A stretch of 64,000 bases of DNA, taken from the NCBI RefSeq assembly GCF_014784055.1, contig NZ_CP061813.1, positions 2,552,001-2,616,000 of the forward strand, in the 5' to 3' direction. Of the stretch, positions 9,535-18,404 are shown one piece after another (within the stretch, counting starts at the first letter, position 1; the number at the start of each line of letters is the position of its first letter). This DNA comes from Polaribacter haliotis. GTDB taxonomy: Bacteria > Bacteroidota > Bacteroidia > Flavobacteriales > Flavobacteriaceae. A program made the translations under genes and the position numbers. A model generated the notes under the pieces. That model was not told the DNA's origin. It worked only from the letters and a program-made list of their open reading frames with translations, and did no database searches.

Positions 9535-9542
9535 TACATTTG
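9535..9542 (+). promoter_or_regulatory. Probable -7 element of the LamG/SARP-like regulator
   Basis: TACATTTG matches TAnnTTTG and lies 26 bp before the TTG start of the regulator. A start of transcription near 9549 would leave a leader of about 20 nt. No good -33 TTTG is seen. Confidence 0.45.
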
Positions 9543-9568
9543 TTTGAACGAGCTTAATAGTATTCTTT

Positions 9569-11857
9569 TTGAAAAAAATAGTTTTCCACTACTGCACCTT
9601 AATATTTTGCATTCTACTTGCATTTTCAAGTGGTTATTCGCAATCTTATAAAGTACTTTCTAAAGAAGAAAAACAAAATTTTGCATTGCAGTCGCAAGTA
9701 ATTTTTAAAGTTGCAGCTTTAAATAAAGCTTCTATTGATACATTATTAGAGTCGAAACAAGATTTTGCTATTGAATATGTTGCCAAGAGCGATTTAAATT
9801 TAATTGAGTATTTCTTAAAAAAGAAAAAAAAAGTAACTGTCGTAACAAGTGAAAACGCAAAGAATCTTTTAGATAAATTCCCTACAGTTCTTCAAATAAA
9901 TTCCTCTGAAATAGATTCTCTCAATTTGCAAAATTTAAGTGTTGTAGATAGTACTAAAACACTTTTTAAAGAGCTAAAAGAACTAACTAGTATTAATTTT
10001 ATCAATAATAAAAAAATTACAGATAGTATTGTATTTCGTATTTGGGAAAGGTCTGGGAAAGTTCCAAATTTTATTTATGCCGATTCAAATTCAATCGCAA
10101 AAACTACGAAACTTGTATCATTTTTAAATTCGACAGAAAAAATATTTGGTGTTGTAAAAACAAAAGAAAAATTACTTAAAAATGTATCGTTTAAAAATTT
10201 TCCAAATAGAAAAGCAAACGGATATTTTAGTTTTCCATTTCGCTTTGATAATAAAAGTCCAATTTTAATTCCATACAAAGCTGGGTATTATTTTTCGCCA
10301 GATATTATTTATGCAAATTTAGAGAACAGGGGAAATCAAAAAGAGTTTATCGGTTTTCCTTTAGACCTTAATTTTGGGTTAACAGATTCTTTTGAGTTTA
10401 AAAAAAAGGTTTTAAATCGTATTCGAAATAATAACGAAGATATTATTTCTAAACAAGTACAAATTGTAAATGATTCTGTGCATGGAAAAGTTGGTTTTTT
10501 TAATAAAAGAGCCTACATAGATGCAGGTATAGAAAGTAGATCTTCCCTAAAATCTAGTTTTACAATTACTGCTTGGATAAAACCCACAAAACTTGGTAAT
10601 GCTAATAGTATTTTGGGAAAAGGAAAGCATTTTGTATTAAAAGTACATAGTGGGTATTTAACCTTTACAATGGCTGGTATTAAAGATTATTTTTCTTTTT
10701 CATCACCAATTCCAATTAATAAATGGACACATGTTTCACTTGTGTATTCAGAAGTACATAATGAGTTGTATTTTTATATTAATGGAAAAAAAACGGATAC
10801 TGTTTCCCTTATTTCAAATTACATTACCTCAGACCACAATTTATATATTGGTAATAATTTATGGGAAGAATTTTTTATAGGCTATTTAGGTGCTATTAAT
10901 ATTTGGGAAAGAGAGTTAAATAGTTCAGAAATTTTTTCGCAATATAATAACCCAAACTTAGGAAAAGGTAAAATCAATTTAAAGCTTTATTTAGGTATCG
11001 GGTTTTTAGTTTTGGTAAGTTTAATTATTCTATATCTTTTTAAGAGAGCTAATAGAAAATCAAAATTTAGTTCTACATTAAATACACCTAATAAACCATT
11101 AAATACACTTTTAGATACTTATATAGTAAAGCTTTATTGTTTTGGTTCATTGCAAATAATAAACGAAGAAAATATAGATATTGCACAAAAATTATCACCA
11201 AAATTAAAACAACTTTTCTTAATTATATTTTTAGAAAGTGTTAAAGATGGTATTGGAATTTCTACGAAAAAACTAACAGAAATTTTATGGCCTGGAATGG
11301 ATCCTAAAAGTGCAAAGAACACAAGAGGAACAAATATTCAAAACTTAAGATCCTTGCTTTCTACTTGCTCTCAAATAAAACTACTTTTTATAAATAAACA
11401 TTGGTTTTTAGATATTAGTGATAACTGTTTTTGTGATTATGATATAGCGAATAGTTATATAGAATTATTTGCTAGCGAGCAATACAACGTAAAACTTTTA
11501 GAAGAAAAATTACCAATTTTGTTATCGTTATTAAAAAGAGGTAGGTTGTTTACCAACACTAGCGCAACTTGGCTAGACCCACATATCGAAAAATTTAGTT
11601 TTAAAATAACTAAAGAATGCTTCCATTACATAGATTCTTTATCGATAGAAAAACATGCAGATATGCTTTTAGAAGCAATAGAAATAATTCATTTTTATGA
11701 CGATTTAAATGAAAAAGCATTACAGTTAAAACTTAAAATATTAATTCATCAGGGTAAGTTAAGTTTAGCACGTCTTTTGTATGATAATTTTTCTAAATTA
11801 TATAAAAATATTTACAAAGAAAACTACCCGATTACATTCGAAAAGAGTATATCGTAG
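9569..11857 (+). CDS. Membrane-spanning transcriptional regulator: LamG sensor, TM helix, SARP-like winged helix and BTAD-like domain
   Basis: The predicted product has 762 residues. It starts with a signal/anchor (residues 1-25), then an unassigned extracytoplasmic region. A concanavalin-like LamG domain follows at about 318-455 (SFTITAWIKP, WTHVSLVYS, ELYFYINGKK, YIGNNLW, GAINIWERELNSSEI). One TM helix lies at about 469-492, followed by basic KRANRKSK. The cytoplasmic part begins with an OmpR/SARP-like winged helix (about 517-614, VKLYCFGSLQI, LTEILWPGMDPKSAKNTRG). It ends in a helical domain like the bacterial transcriptional activator domain (DLNEKALQLKLKILIHQGK). The start is TTG; no ATG lies between it and the upstream in-frame stop. 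It probably senses a glycan and controls the operon starting at 12004. Confidence 0.75.
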   Translation: MKKIVFHYCTLIFCILLAFSSGYSQSYKVLSKEEKQNFALQSQVIFKVAALNKASIDTLLESKQDFAIEYVAKSDLNLIEYFLKKKKKVTVVTSENAKNLLDKFPTVLQINSSEIDSLNLQNLSVVDSTKTLFKELKELTSINFINNKKITDSIVFRIWERSGKVPNFIYADSNSIAKTTKLVSFLNSTEKIFGVVKTKEKLLKNVSFKNFPNRKANGYFSFPFRFDNKSPILIPYKAGYYFSPDIIYANLENRGNQKEFIGFPLDLNFGLTDSFEFKKKVLNRIRNNNEDIISKQVQIVNDSVHGKVGFFNKRAYIDAGIESRSSLKSSFTITAWIKPTKLGNANSILGKGKHFVLKVHSGYLTFTMAGIKDYFSFSSPIPINKWTHVSLVYSEVHNELYFYINGKKTDTVSLISNYITSDHNLYIGNNLWEEFFIGYLGAINIWERELNSSEIFSQYNNPNLGKGKINLKLYLGIGFLVLVSLIILYLFKRANRKSKFSSTLNTPNKPLNTLLDTYIVKLYCFGSLQIINEENIDIAQKLSPKLKQLFLIIFLESVKDGIGISTKKLTEILWPGMDPKSAKNTRGTNIQNLRSLLSTCSQIKLLFINKHWFLDISDNCFCDYDIANSYIELFASEQYNVKLLEEKLPILLSLLKRGRLFTNTSATWLDPHIEKFSFKITKECFHYIDSLSIEKHADMLLEAIEIIHFYDDLNEKALQLKLKILIHQGKLSLARLLYDNFSKLYKNIYKENYPITFEKSIS

Positions 11858-11923
11858 TATTTTTCTAATAAACAAAGGGAATAATCTTTTTTAGATATTT
11901 ATAAAAAAAAAGAATTTTTAATT

Positions 11924-11957
11924 TTTATTACCCCATTTATTACCCTTCTTTTTACCT
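11924..11957 (+). promoter_or_regulatory. Putative activator site: three direct repeats of TTTATTACCC with 12-bp period
   Basis: Copies lie at 11924-11933 (TTTATTACCC), 11936-11945 (TTTATTACCC, identical) and 11948-11957 (CTTTTTACCT, 7 of 10). The last copy ends 9 bp before the -7 box of the oxidoreductase operon, and no -33 TTTG is present. Tandem direct repeats with an 11-bp period, next to the -10 box, are the known binding pattern of SARP activators, and a SARP-like regulator is encoded just upstream. Regulation is inferred. Confidence 0.5.
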
Positions 11958-11966
11958 ACATGCATT

Positions 11967-11974
11967 TATTTTTG
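11967..11974 (+). promoter_or_regulatory. -7 promoter element of the glycoside-oxidation operon
   Basis: TATTTTTG matches TAnnTTTG, 29 bp before the ATG of the Gfo/Idh/MocA gene. The -33 position lacks TTTG and is instead occupied by the direct repeats, which suggests an activator-dependent promoter. Confidence 0.6.
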
Positions 11975-12003
11975 ATGCTTAATCGAATTCCAAATAGTAT
12001 TAT

Positions 12004-13272
12004 ATGAGCAACGAATTAAACAGTAGAAGAAGTTTTGTTAAAAAGTCTTTAGCAATAACAGCTGGAATATCAATTATTCCAAGGCATGTAATGGGTGGTA
12101 CAAATTTTTTAGCCCCAAGTGACCAACTTACCAAAGCAGTAATTGGAGTTGGAGGTATGGGACAAGGTCATTTAACTTACGAAGGCACAAAATTATTAGC
12201 TATTTGCGATGTAGATGGAAAACACTTATCTAATACTCTTAAAAAAGTAGGGTCAGATGTAAAAGGATATCGAGATTTTAGAGAAGTATTAGCAAGACCA
12301 GATATAGATATTGTACATATTGCAACACCTCCTCATTGGCATGGAATTATGTCGGTAATGGCTGCAGAAGCAGGTAAAGATGTTTGGTGCGAAAAACCAA
12401 TGACAAGAACAATTGGAGAAGGAAAAAGAGTTGTGGAAGCAATGAAAGTTCATGGAAAAATGTTCCGATTAAATACATGGTTTCGATTTAAGAGTAATTT
12501 TTACGGAATGGGAACTCCCGTAAAAAAAATAAAAAAAGTAGTTGATAGTGGCGCTTTAGGTTGGCCCTTAAAAGTAACCATAAGTGGTGTAACAGGTTTT
12601 AACTGGAAGTTTTATTGGGTTGGTAAAGAAAATTTAAAGCCACAAGACGTTCCTGCCCATTTCGATTATGATATGTGGTTGGGTCCAGCACCAGAAAAAC
12701 CATATAATGCACACAGAACTCATTCTACATTTAGAGGTTATTGGGATTATGATGGAGGTGGTTTAGGAGATATGGGACAACATTATATAGACCCTGTTCA
12801 ATACTTTTTAGGAAAAGACAATACAAGCCCTATTAAAGTAGAAATTGATGCACCACAACAACATTACGATGCAATTGGTACTTGGCGTAAAATTGTTTTC
12901 ACGTATGCAGATGGTTGCCAGATTATTTTAGATGGCGAAAATAAAGATAAGAATGCTGCATATGTAGAAGGGCCTAATGGAAAAATTTTTAACGGATTTA
13001 AGTCTACCATACCAAATATTGAAGGTTTAGTAAATAGCCTTCCCGATCCAGAAGAACAAATTGGATTATTTTCAGACTCAGTAAAAACTCGACAAAAATT
13101 TGCTCTAAATGAAGAAAATGGACATCGTTCTGCAACCATTGTAAATATGGGCTTAGCTGCATTAAGATTGGGTAGAAATTTAGATTTTGATCCAGTAAAG
13201 CAAGAATTTATTAATGATGAAGCCGCAAATAGATTAATTAACCAACCAAAAAGAACTTCTTGGGAAAACTAA
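12004..13272 (+). CDS. Tat-exported Gfo/Idh/MocA family oxidoreductase
   Basis: The 422-residue product has a twin-arginine signal (NSRRSFVKKSLAITA, Arg8-Arg9), so it should fold in the cytoplasm with its cofactor and be exported. The Rossmann motif is VIGVGGMGQGH and the family EKP motif is CEKPMTRT. The C-terminal alpha/beta domain is of Gfo/Idh/MocA type. Such enzymes interconvert hydroxyl and keto groups on sugars or inositols with bound NAD(P). It is the first gene of a four-gene run with a DUF1080 protein, a GMC dehydrogenase and its small subunit. That context points to 3-keto-sugar chemistry in the periplasm. The exact substrate is unknown. Confidence 0.88.
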   Translation: MSNELNSRRSFVKKSLAITAGISIIPRHVMGGTNFLAPSDQLTKAVIGVGGMGQGHLTYEGTKLLAICDVDGKHLSNTLKKVGSDVKGYRDFREVLARPDIDIVHIATPPHWHGIMSVMAAEAGKDVWCEKPMTRTIGEGKRVVEAMKVHGKMFRLNTWFRFKSNFYGMGTPVKKIKKVVDSGALGWPLKVTISGVTGFNWKFYWVGKENLKPQDVPAHFDYDMWLGPAPEKPYNAHRTHSTFRGYWDYDGGGLGDMGQHYIDPVQYFLGKDNTSPIKVEIDAPQQHYDAIGTWRKIVFTYADGCQIILDGENKDKNAAYVEGPNGKIFNGFKSTIPNIEGLVNSLPDPEEQIGLFSDSVKTRQKFALNEENGHRSATIVNMGLAALRLGRNLDFDPVKQEFINDEAANRLINQPKRTSWEN

Positions 13273-13283
13273 TATAAACACAA

Positions 13284-16200
13284 ATGAAATATTTATATAA
13301 TACAATTATAACAGTCCTTTTTATTTGCTTTTCTGTAACTGCTGGTTACTCTCAAATAAACAGAACTTTAGATACTAAAGTTGCAGATATCTTGGCACAA
13401 ATGCCAGCTAAAAACAACGACCATATTAATAAATTAATGGAAGATGTTTTAAGTTTACAGAAAGAAGGTATTCTTAAACTTTGCGACATGTTAGTTCCTT
13501 TAGGTACAGGAGATGATACCAATGCACGCTTTACCATAAATAGTTTGGTTATGTATGTTGGAAAAAACAATATTAAAAATGAAAATATTGTTGAAGAAGC
13601 ATTAATTACAGCAATTAATAAAACAAATTCTAGTGAAGTAAAAACATTTTTAATAGAACGCTTACAATATTGTGCTACCAATAATAGCATTAAAGCTTTA
13701 AACGAATATTTATATGGGAATGAGTTTTATAAACCTGCCTTAGCTGTTTTAACAAACATTGGAACAAATGAAGCGTCACAAGCAATCTTAACTGCTTTAA
13801 AAGAGAGTAAAGAACGACAACAAGTTGCTTTTATCAATGCTTTGGGCGTATTAAAGTATTCTCCAGCTGTTGCAACAATCGAAAATTTAGGCAATTCAAA
13901 ATCAATTGAAATACAAAGACATGTTTTAAAAGCATTGGCAAATATTGCATCTCCAAATTCGTATGAAACATTATACAATGCAGCTAAAAAAGCAGATTTT
14001 AAAGAAGAAAATACTGAGGCTGTTTTATCTTTTATCCATTTTGGTATGCAACAAAACAACCCTAAAGTTAAAGAAAAAATAGGTAAAGTTATTTTAAAAA
14101 AATGTACTTCTAACGAGCAATTATATTTTAGAACAGCAGGTTTACACCTTTTAAATAATCAAAAAGAAGCTTCTGTATTAAAAAGATTATTAAAAGAATT
14201 TAAGAATAAAGATAATGCTTATAGAGGAGCTGTTGTTGCAATTGCATCGAATAATTTAACCTCTAAAAATCTTTCAAAATGGGCAAAAAGATTTAAGAAG
14301 ACTTCACCAGAAGGAAAAGTGCAATTGGTTGGAATGGTTCAAAAAAGAACGGAAAAAGAAATAATTTCTTCATTTATTCTTCCTGCAATAAAAAGTAAAC
14401 ATGAAACTGTTAAAATAGCTGGAATTAAAGCCTTGGCTTTTCAATCTAAAAACAGTGCTTATCCAATTTTATTTGATGTTTTATCAAAATCTCAAACACC
14501 TTCAGAAGTTTCGGCGATAAAAGGTAGTTTACTTCGTTTAACATCAAAAAATGAAATTAATGATATTGCTAGTAATTTAGTAAAAACAAACACGAAAGGT
14601 AAAGTTACACTTGTACAAATATTGGCTGCTAGAAATGCAACCTCGAAATTCGACCAAATTATTTCTTTGTTAGATGATATTAATGAACCTGTTCAAAAAG
14701 CCGTATATAATTCGTTACCAAAAATTGCTACTCCAGCAAATTTATCACAATTAATAAATTTACTAAATAATACAGAAGTTCCAGAATATGTTTCTAACAT
14801 ACAGAGAGCTATAACAGTTGTATTAGACGAATCTAAAGAAGATTTATCTGGAGTTGTTCTTGGAGCTTATAAAAAAGTATCAAAAAAAGAAAAGTTATTA
14901 CCAATTCTACCAATTTTAAACAATAAAGAAGCATTAGATTTGGTAACCTCTTCTTTAAAATCTAACAATTTAAAGGAAAGAGAAAATGCGTTAGAAGCTT
15001 TATCTAAATGGAGAAATAAAGATGCGATTCCTTATTTATTTGAAGCAGCAAGTAATAATTCGGAATTACATTCGCAAGCGTTTAATATGTATCTTTCACA
15101 AGTAATTAATTCTAATAATACAGCCGATCAAAAGTTATTATTAGTTGAAAAAATAATGTCTTTTAGTAAAAATATTGAAGAACAAAAGAGAGTTATTAAT
15201 AGCGCTCGCTCAATTAAAACTTTTTTGTCTTTAATATTCGTTTCTAAATATTTAGATAACCAAAATTTAAGAGCTACAGCTTCTAATGCAGTCATTAAAA
15301 TTGCGTTGCCAACTCCAGGGAAAAACGATGCTTTAAGTGGGAAAATTGTTAGAGAAATTGTCTCTAAGAGTATGAATAATATTACAGGACCTGATAGTCA
15401 ATATATAAAAATTGATGTTAAAGAATTTTTAGACAAAATGCCAAATGTAAAAGGTTTTGAATCTATTTTTAATGGAAATGATTTGTCTGGTTGGGAAGGA
15501 TTGGTTAAAAACCCAATAGCAAGAGCAAAAATGACTAAAAAGCAATTGGCAGATGCACAAGAAAAAGCAAATGCACAAATGCTTAGAGATTGGTTTGTAA
15601 AAGATGGTATTATTGGTTTTAAAGGGGAAGGTTACAATAATATTTGTACAATAAAAGATTATGGAGATTTTGAAATGTTGGTAGACTGGAAAATTACCAA
15701 TGGTGGAGATAGTGGAATTTATTTAAGAGGAACACCTCAAGTACAAATTTGGGATATTGCAAGAACTAATGTTGGTGCAGAAGTAGGAAGTGGTGGTTTG
15801 TATAACAATCAGAAGCATAAAAGTACTCCATTAGTTGTTGCAGATAATCCAATTAATGATTGGAACACATTCCGTATTAAAATGGTTGGTGAGCGTGTAA
15901 CAGTTCATTTGAATGGTATTTTGGTAACAGACAATGTAGTTCTTGAAAATTATTGGGATAGAAAATTACCAATTTTTACAAAAGAAGCCATAGAATTACA
16001 AGCACATGGAGAAGATTTAGGGTTTAGAAATGTGTATGTTAGAGAAATTTCTTCTGGAGACGATTCATTATCGGCAGAGGAAAAACAAGAGGGGTTTTCT
16101 TCTCTTTTTAATGGTAGAGATTTAGATCATTGGGTAGGAAATAAGAAAGATTATTTAGTTGAAAATAATATTTTGGTTGTACGTCCAGAACAAGGAGGTC

Positions 16201-16676
16201 ATGGTAATTTATATACAGCTAACGAATATTCTGACTTTAATTTCAGATTCGAATTTAAGCTTACACCTGGTGCAAATAATGGTTTAGGAATACACACTCC
16301 TTTAGAAGGCGATGCTGCTTATGTAGGTAAAGAATTGCAAATTTTAGATAATACAGCATCTATTTACGCAAATCTAAGACCTTACCAATATCATGGTTCT
16401 GTTTATGGAGTAATCGCTGCAAAAAGAGGTTTTCTAAAACCTGTTGGAGAATGGAATTCGGAAGAAGTTATTGTAAAAGGAAATCATATTAAAATTATTT
16501 TAAACGGAACTGTTATTGTTGATGGAAATTGGGAGGAAGCTTCTAAAAATGGTACATTAGATAAGAAAAATCATCCAGGATTAAAAAGAAATAAAGGGCA
16601 TATTGCTTTTCTTGGTCATGGATCTGAATTGGAGTTTAGAAATATAAGAATTAAAGATTTGTCTAAAAATAAATAA
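13284..16676 (+). CDS. HEAT-repeat protein with two DUF1080 (3-keto-disaccharide hydrolase type) domains
   Basis: A 1130-residue exported protein (signal peptide to about residue 24, AGYSQ). Residues of about 50-710 are alpha-helical HEAT/ARM-like repeats. Two copies of the DUF1080 beta-sandwich follow: about 725-922 (ESIFNGNDLSGWEG, GGDSGIYLRG, VQIWD) and about 938-1127 (SSLFNGRDLDHWVG, GANNGLGIHTP, LQILDN). DUF1080 domains are known to cleave glycosidic bonds of 3-keto-glycosides. The operon also encodes a GMC oxidase that could make the 3-keto group, so the pair fits. The long HEAT region may be a scaffold. The first copy keeps the acidic WD/GDSG residues; the second is more divergent (LGIHTP). 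Confidence 0.82.
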   Translation: MKYLYNTIITVLFICFSVTAGYSQINRTLDTKVADILAQMPAKNNDHINKLMEDVLSLQKEGILKLCDMLVPLGTGDDTNARFTINSLVMYVGKNNIKNENIVEEALITAINKTNSSEVKTFLIERLQYCATNNSIKALNEYLYGNEFYKPALAVLTNIGTNEASQAILTALKESKERQQVAFINALGVLKYSPAVATIENLGNSKSIEIQRHVLKALANIASPNSYETLYNAAKKADFKEENTEAVLSFIHFGMQQNNPKVKEKIGKVILKKCTSNEQLYFRTAGLHLLNNQKEASVLKRLLKEFKNKDNAYRGAVVAIASNNLTSKNLSKWAKRFKKTSPEGKVQLVGMVQKRTEKEIISSFILPAIKSKHETVKIAGIKALAFQSKNSAYPILFDVLSKSQTPSEVSAIKGSLLRLTSKNEINDIASNLVKTNTKGKVTLVQILAARNATSKFDQIISLLDDINEPVQKAVYNSLPKIATPANLSQLINLLNNTEVPEYVSNIQRAITVVLDESKEDLSGVVLGAYKKVSKKEKLLPILPILNNKEALDLVTSSLKSNNLKERENALEALSKWRNKDAIPYLFEAASNNSELHSQAFNMYLSQVINSNNTADQKLLLVEKIMSFSKNIEEQKRVINSARSIKTFLSLIFVSKYLDNQNLRATASNAVIKIALPTPGKNDALSGKIVREIVSKSMNNITGPDSQYIKIDVKEFLDKMPNVKGFESIFNGNDLSGWEGLVKNPIARAKMTKKQLADAQEKANAQMLRDWFVKDGIIGFKGEGYNNICTIKDYGDFEMLVDWKITNGGDSGIYLRGTPQVQIWDIARTNVGAEVGSGGLYNNQKHKSTPLVVADNPINDWNTFRIKMVGERVTVHLNGILVTDNVVLENYWDRKLPIFTKEAIELQAHGEDLGFRNVYVREISSGDDSLSAEEKQEGFSSLFNGRDLDHWVGNKKDYLVENNILVVRPEQGGHGNLYTANEYSDFNFRFEFKLTPGANNGLGIHTPLEGDAAYVGKELQILDNTASIYANLRPYQYHGSVYGVIAAKRGFLKPVGEWNSEEVIVKGNHIKIILNGTVIVDGNWEEASKNGTLDKKNHPGLKRNKGHIAFLGHGSELEFRNIRIKDLSKNK

Positions 16677-16697
16677 TACTTAATTTTATTGTTTAGA

Positions 16698-18401
16698 ATG
16701 AACAACAAAAGTAATGAAGAAATGTACGATGCTATTGTTATAGGTACTGGAGTTTCTGGTGGTTGGGCTGCCAAGGAATTAAGTGAACAAGGTTTAAAGG
16801 TATTGGTGTTAGAAAGGGGTAGAATGATTAAACATGTAGAAGATTACCCTACAATGGATATGGATACCTGGGATTTTGAGAATCGTGGATTAACAGCCTC
16901 AGATCAACCTAAAACGCAAGAAAAACAGGCACGTTCTGGTTATACCACAAGTGAAGTTTCTAGACATTGGTTTGTAAACGACATTAAACATCCTTACAAC
17001 GAAGAAAAAAGATTCGATTGGCTTCGTGGTTACCATGTTGGAGGTAGGTCTATAATGTGGGGAAGACAAGTTTTACGTTTAAGTGATTTAGATTTTGAAG
17101 CAAATAAAAAAGAAGGTATTGCTGTAGATTGGCCAATTAGATACAAAGATATAGCACCTTGGTACGATAAAGTTGAAGCTTATATTGGTGTAAGTGCAGA
17201 AAAATTAAATTTACCACAATTACCAGATGGTGTTTTTACACCACCAATGGATTTAAACTGTGTGGAAACTGAATTCAGAAATAAACTTCACGAAACTTAT
17301 AATAATAGACATTTAACTATTGGAAGGTTTGCGAATATAACTGGAGATAAAATTTATGAAGGTAGAGGTAAATGTTTACATAGAAATCGTTGTATGAGAG
17401 GTTGTCCTTATGGAGCGTATTTTAGTAGTAATTCAACTACTTTACCTGCTGCAAATAGAAGTGGAAACATGACCTTAAGAGCCAATTCTATTGTAAGTAA
17501 AATTATTTATGACGATACTAAAAAATTAGCAACCGGAGTTGAAGTGATTGATGCAATTACCCATGAAAAAATGCAGTTTTCTGCTAAAATTATTTTTTGT
17601 TGTGCTTCAACAGTAGCTAGTGCTGCAATTCTTTTAAATTCAACTTCAAAAAGATTTCCAAACGGTTTAGGAAATGATTCTGGAGAATTGGGGCATAATT
17701 TAATGGATCATCATTTTCAAGTTGGTGCAACAGCTTTAGTAGAAGGCTTTGACGATAAATATTATACAGGTAAAAGACCTGCGAGTTTTCATATTCCTAG
17801 ATTTAGAAATTTAGGAGATGCCAAAACCAAACAAAAATATTTACGTGGTTTTGGATTTCAAGGAAGTGCAAGTAGAACAAAATGGAGCAGAGCTATTAAA
17901 GAAATGAGTTTTGGTGAAGATTTAAAAGAAGAATTATTTAAACCTGGGCCATGGAAAATAGGAATGACTGCTTTTGGAGAGTGCTTGCCCTATCATGAAA
18001 ACAAAATAACTTTAAATTACGAGAAATTAAACGAATGGGGATTGCCAACCGTTACTTTTGATTGTGAATTTAAAGAGAATGAAAAAGAAATGCGAAAAGA
18101 CATTCAGCAAGAAGCTATAAATATGATGAAAGCTGCAGGTTTTAAAAATGTAAAAGGCTATGACAATCCGTGTTTTCCAGGAAATGCAATCCATGAAATG
18201 GGAACAGCAAGAATGGGGCATGATCCAAAAACATCTGTACTTAACAAAAACAATCAAGTACATGCAGTACCTAATGTTTATGTAACGGATGGTGCTTGTA
18301 TGAGTTCTTCTCCATATCAAAACCCCTCTTTAACTTATATGGCATTAACTGCGAGAGCAGCTCATCATGCAGTTGAGCAATTAAAAGCTAAGAAATTTTA
18401 A
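16698..18401 (+). CDS. GMC-family FAD oxidoreductase, probable glycoside 3-dehydrogenase large subunit
   Basis: The ATG at 16698 is preferred over an in-frame TTG at 16689, giving 567 residues. The FAD motif is AIVIGTGVSGGWAAKELSEQ followed by LVLERG. A Cys cluster (CLHRNRCMRGCPYG) follows, and the C-terminal GMC domain has HEMGTARMGHDP and VTDGACMSSSPYQNPSLT. This layout is that of gluconate/sorbitol/glucoside dehydrogenase large subunits, which oxidise sugars and pass electrons to a membrane acceptor. It has no signal peptide. The next gene, 4 bp downstream, encodes a Tat-signal small subunit, so export as a complex is likely. No cytochrome c gene is adjacent. Confidence 0.87.
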   Translation: MNNKSNEEMYDAIVIGTGVSGGWAAKELSEQGLKVLVLERGRMIKHVEDYPTMDMDTWDFENRGLTASDQPKTQEKQARSGYTTSEVSRHWFVNDIKHPYNEEKRFDWLRGYHVGGRSIMWGRQVLRLSDLDFEANKKEGIAVDWPIRYKDIAPWYDKVEAYIGVSAEKLNLPQLPDGVFTPPMDLNCVETEFRNKLHETYNNRHLTIGRFANITGDKIYEGRGKCLHRNRCMRGCPYGAYFSSNSTTLPAANRSGNMTLRANSIVSKIIYDDTKKLATGVEVIDAITHEKMQFSAKIIFCCASTVASAAILLNSTSKRFPNGLGNDSGELGHNLMDHHFQVGATALVEGFDDKYYTGKRPASFHIPRFRNLGDAKTKQKYLRGFGFQGSASRTKWSRAIKEMSFGEDLKEELFKPGPWKIGMTAFGECLPYHENKITLNYEKLNEWGLPTVTFDCEFKENEKEMRKDIQQEAINMMKAAGFKNVKGYDNPCFPGNAIHEMGTARMGHDPKTSVLNKNNQVHAVPNVYVTDGACMSSSPYQNPSLTYMALTARAAHHAVEQLKAKKF

Positions 18402-18404
18402 AGT

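Noticed and set aside
16689..16697. TTG start giving three more residues on the GMC protein
   Set aside because: An ATG follows three codons later and the conserved FAD-binding part starts well after it.
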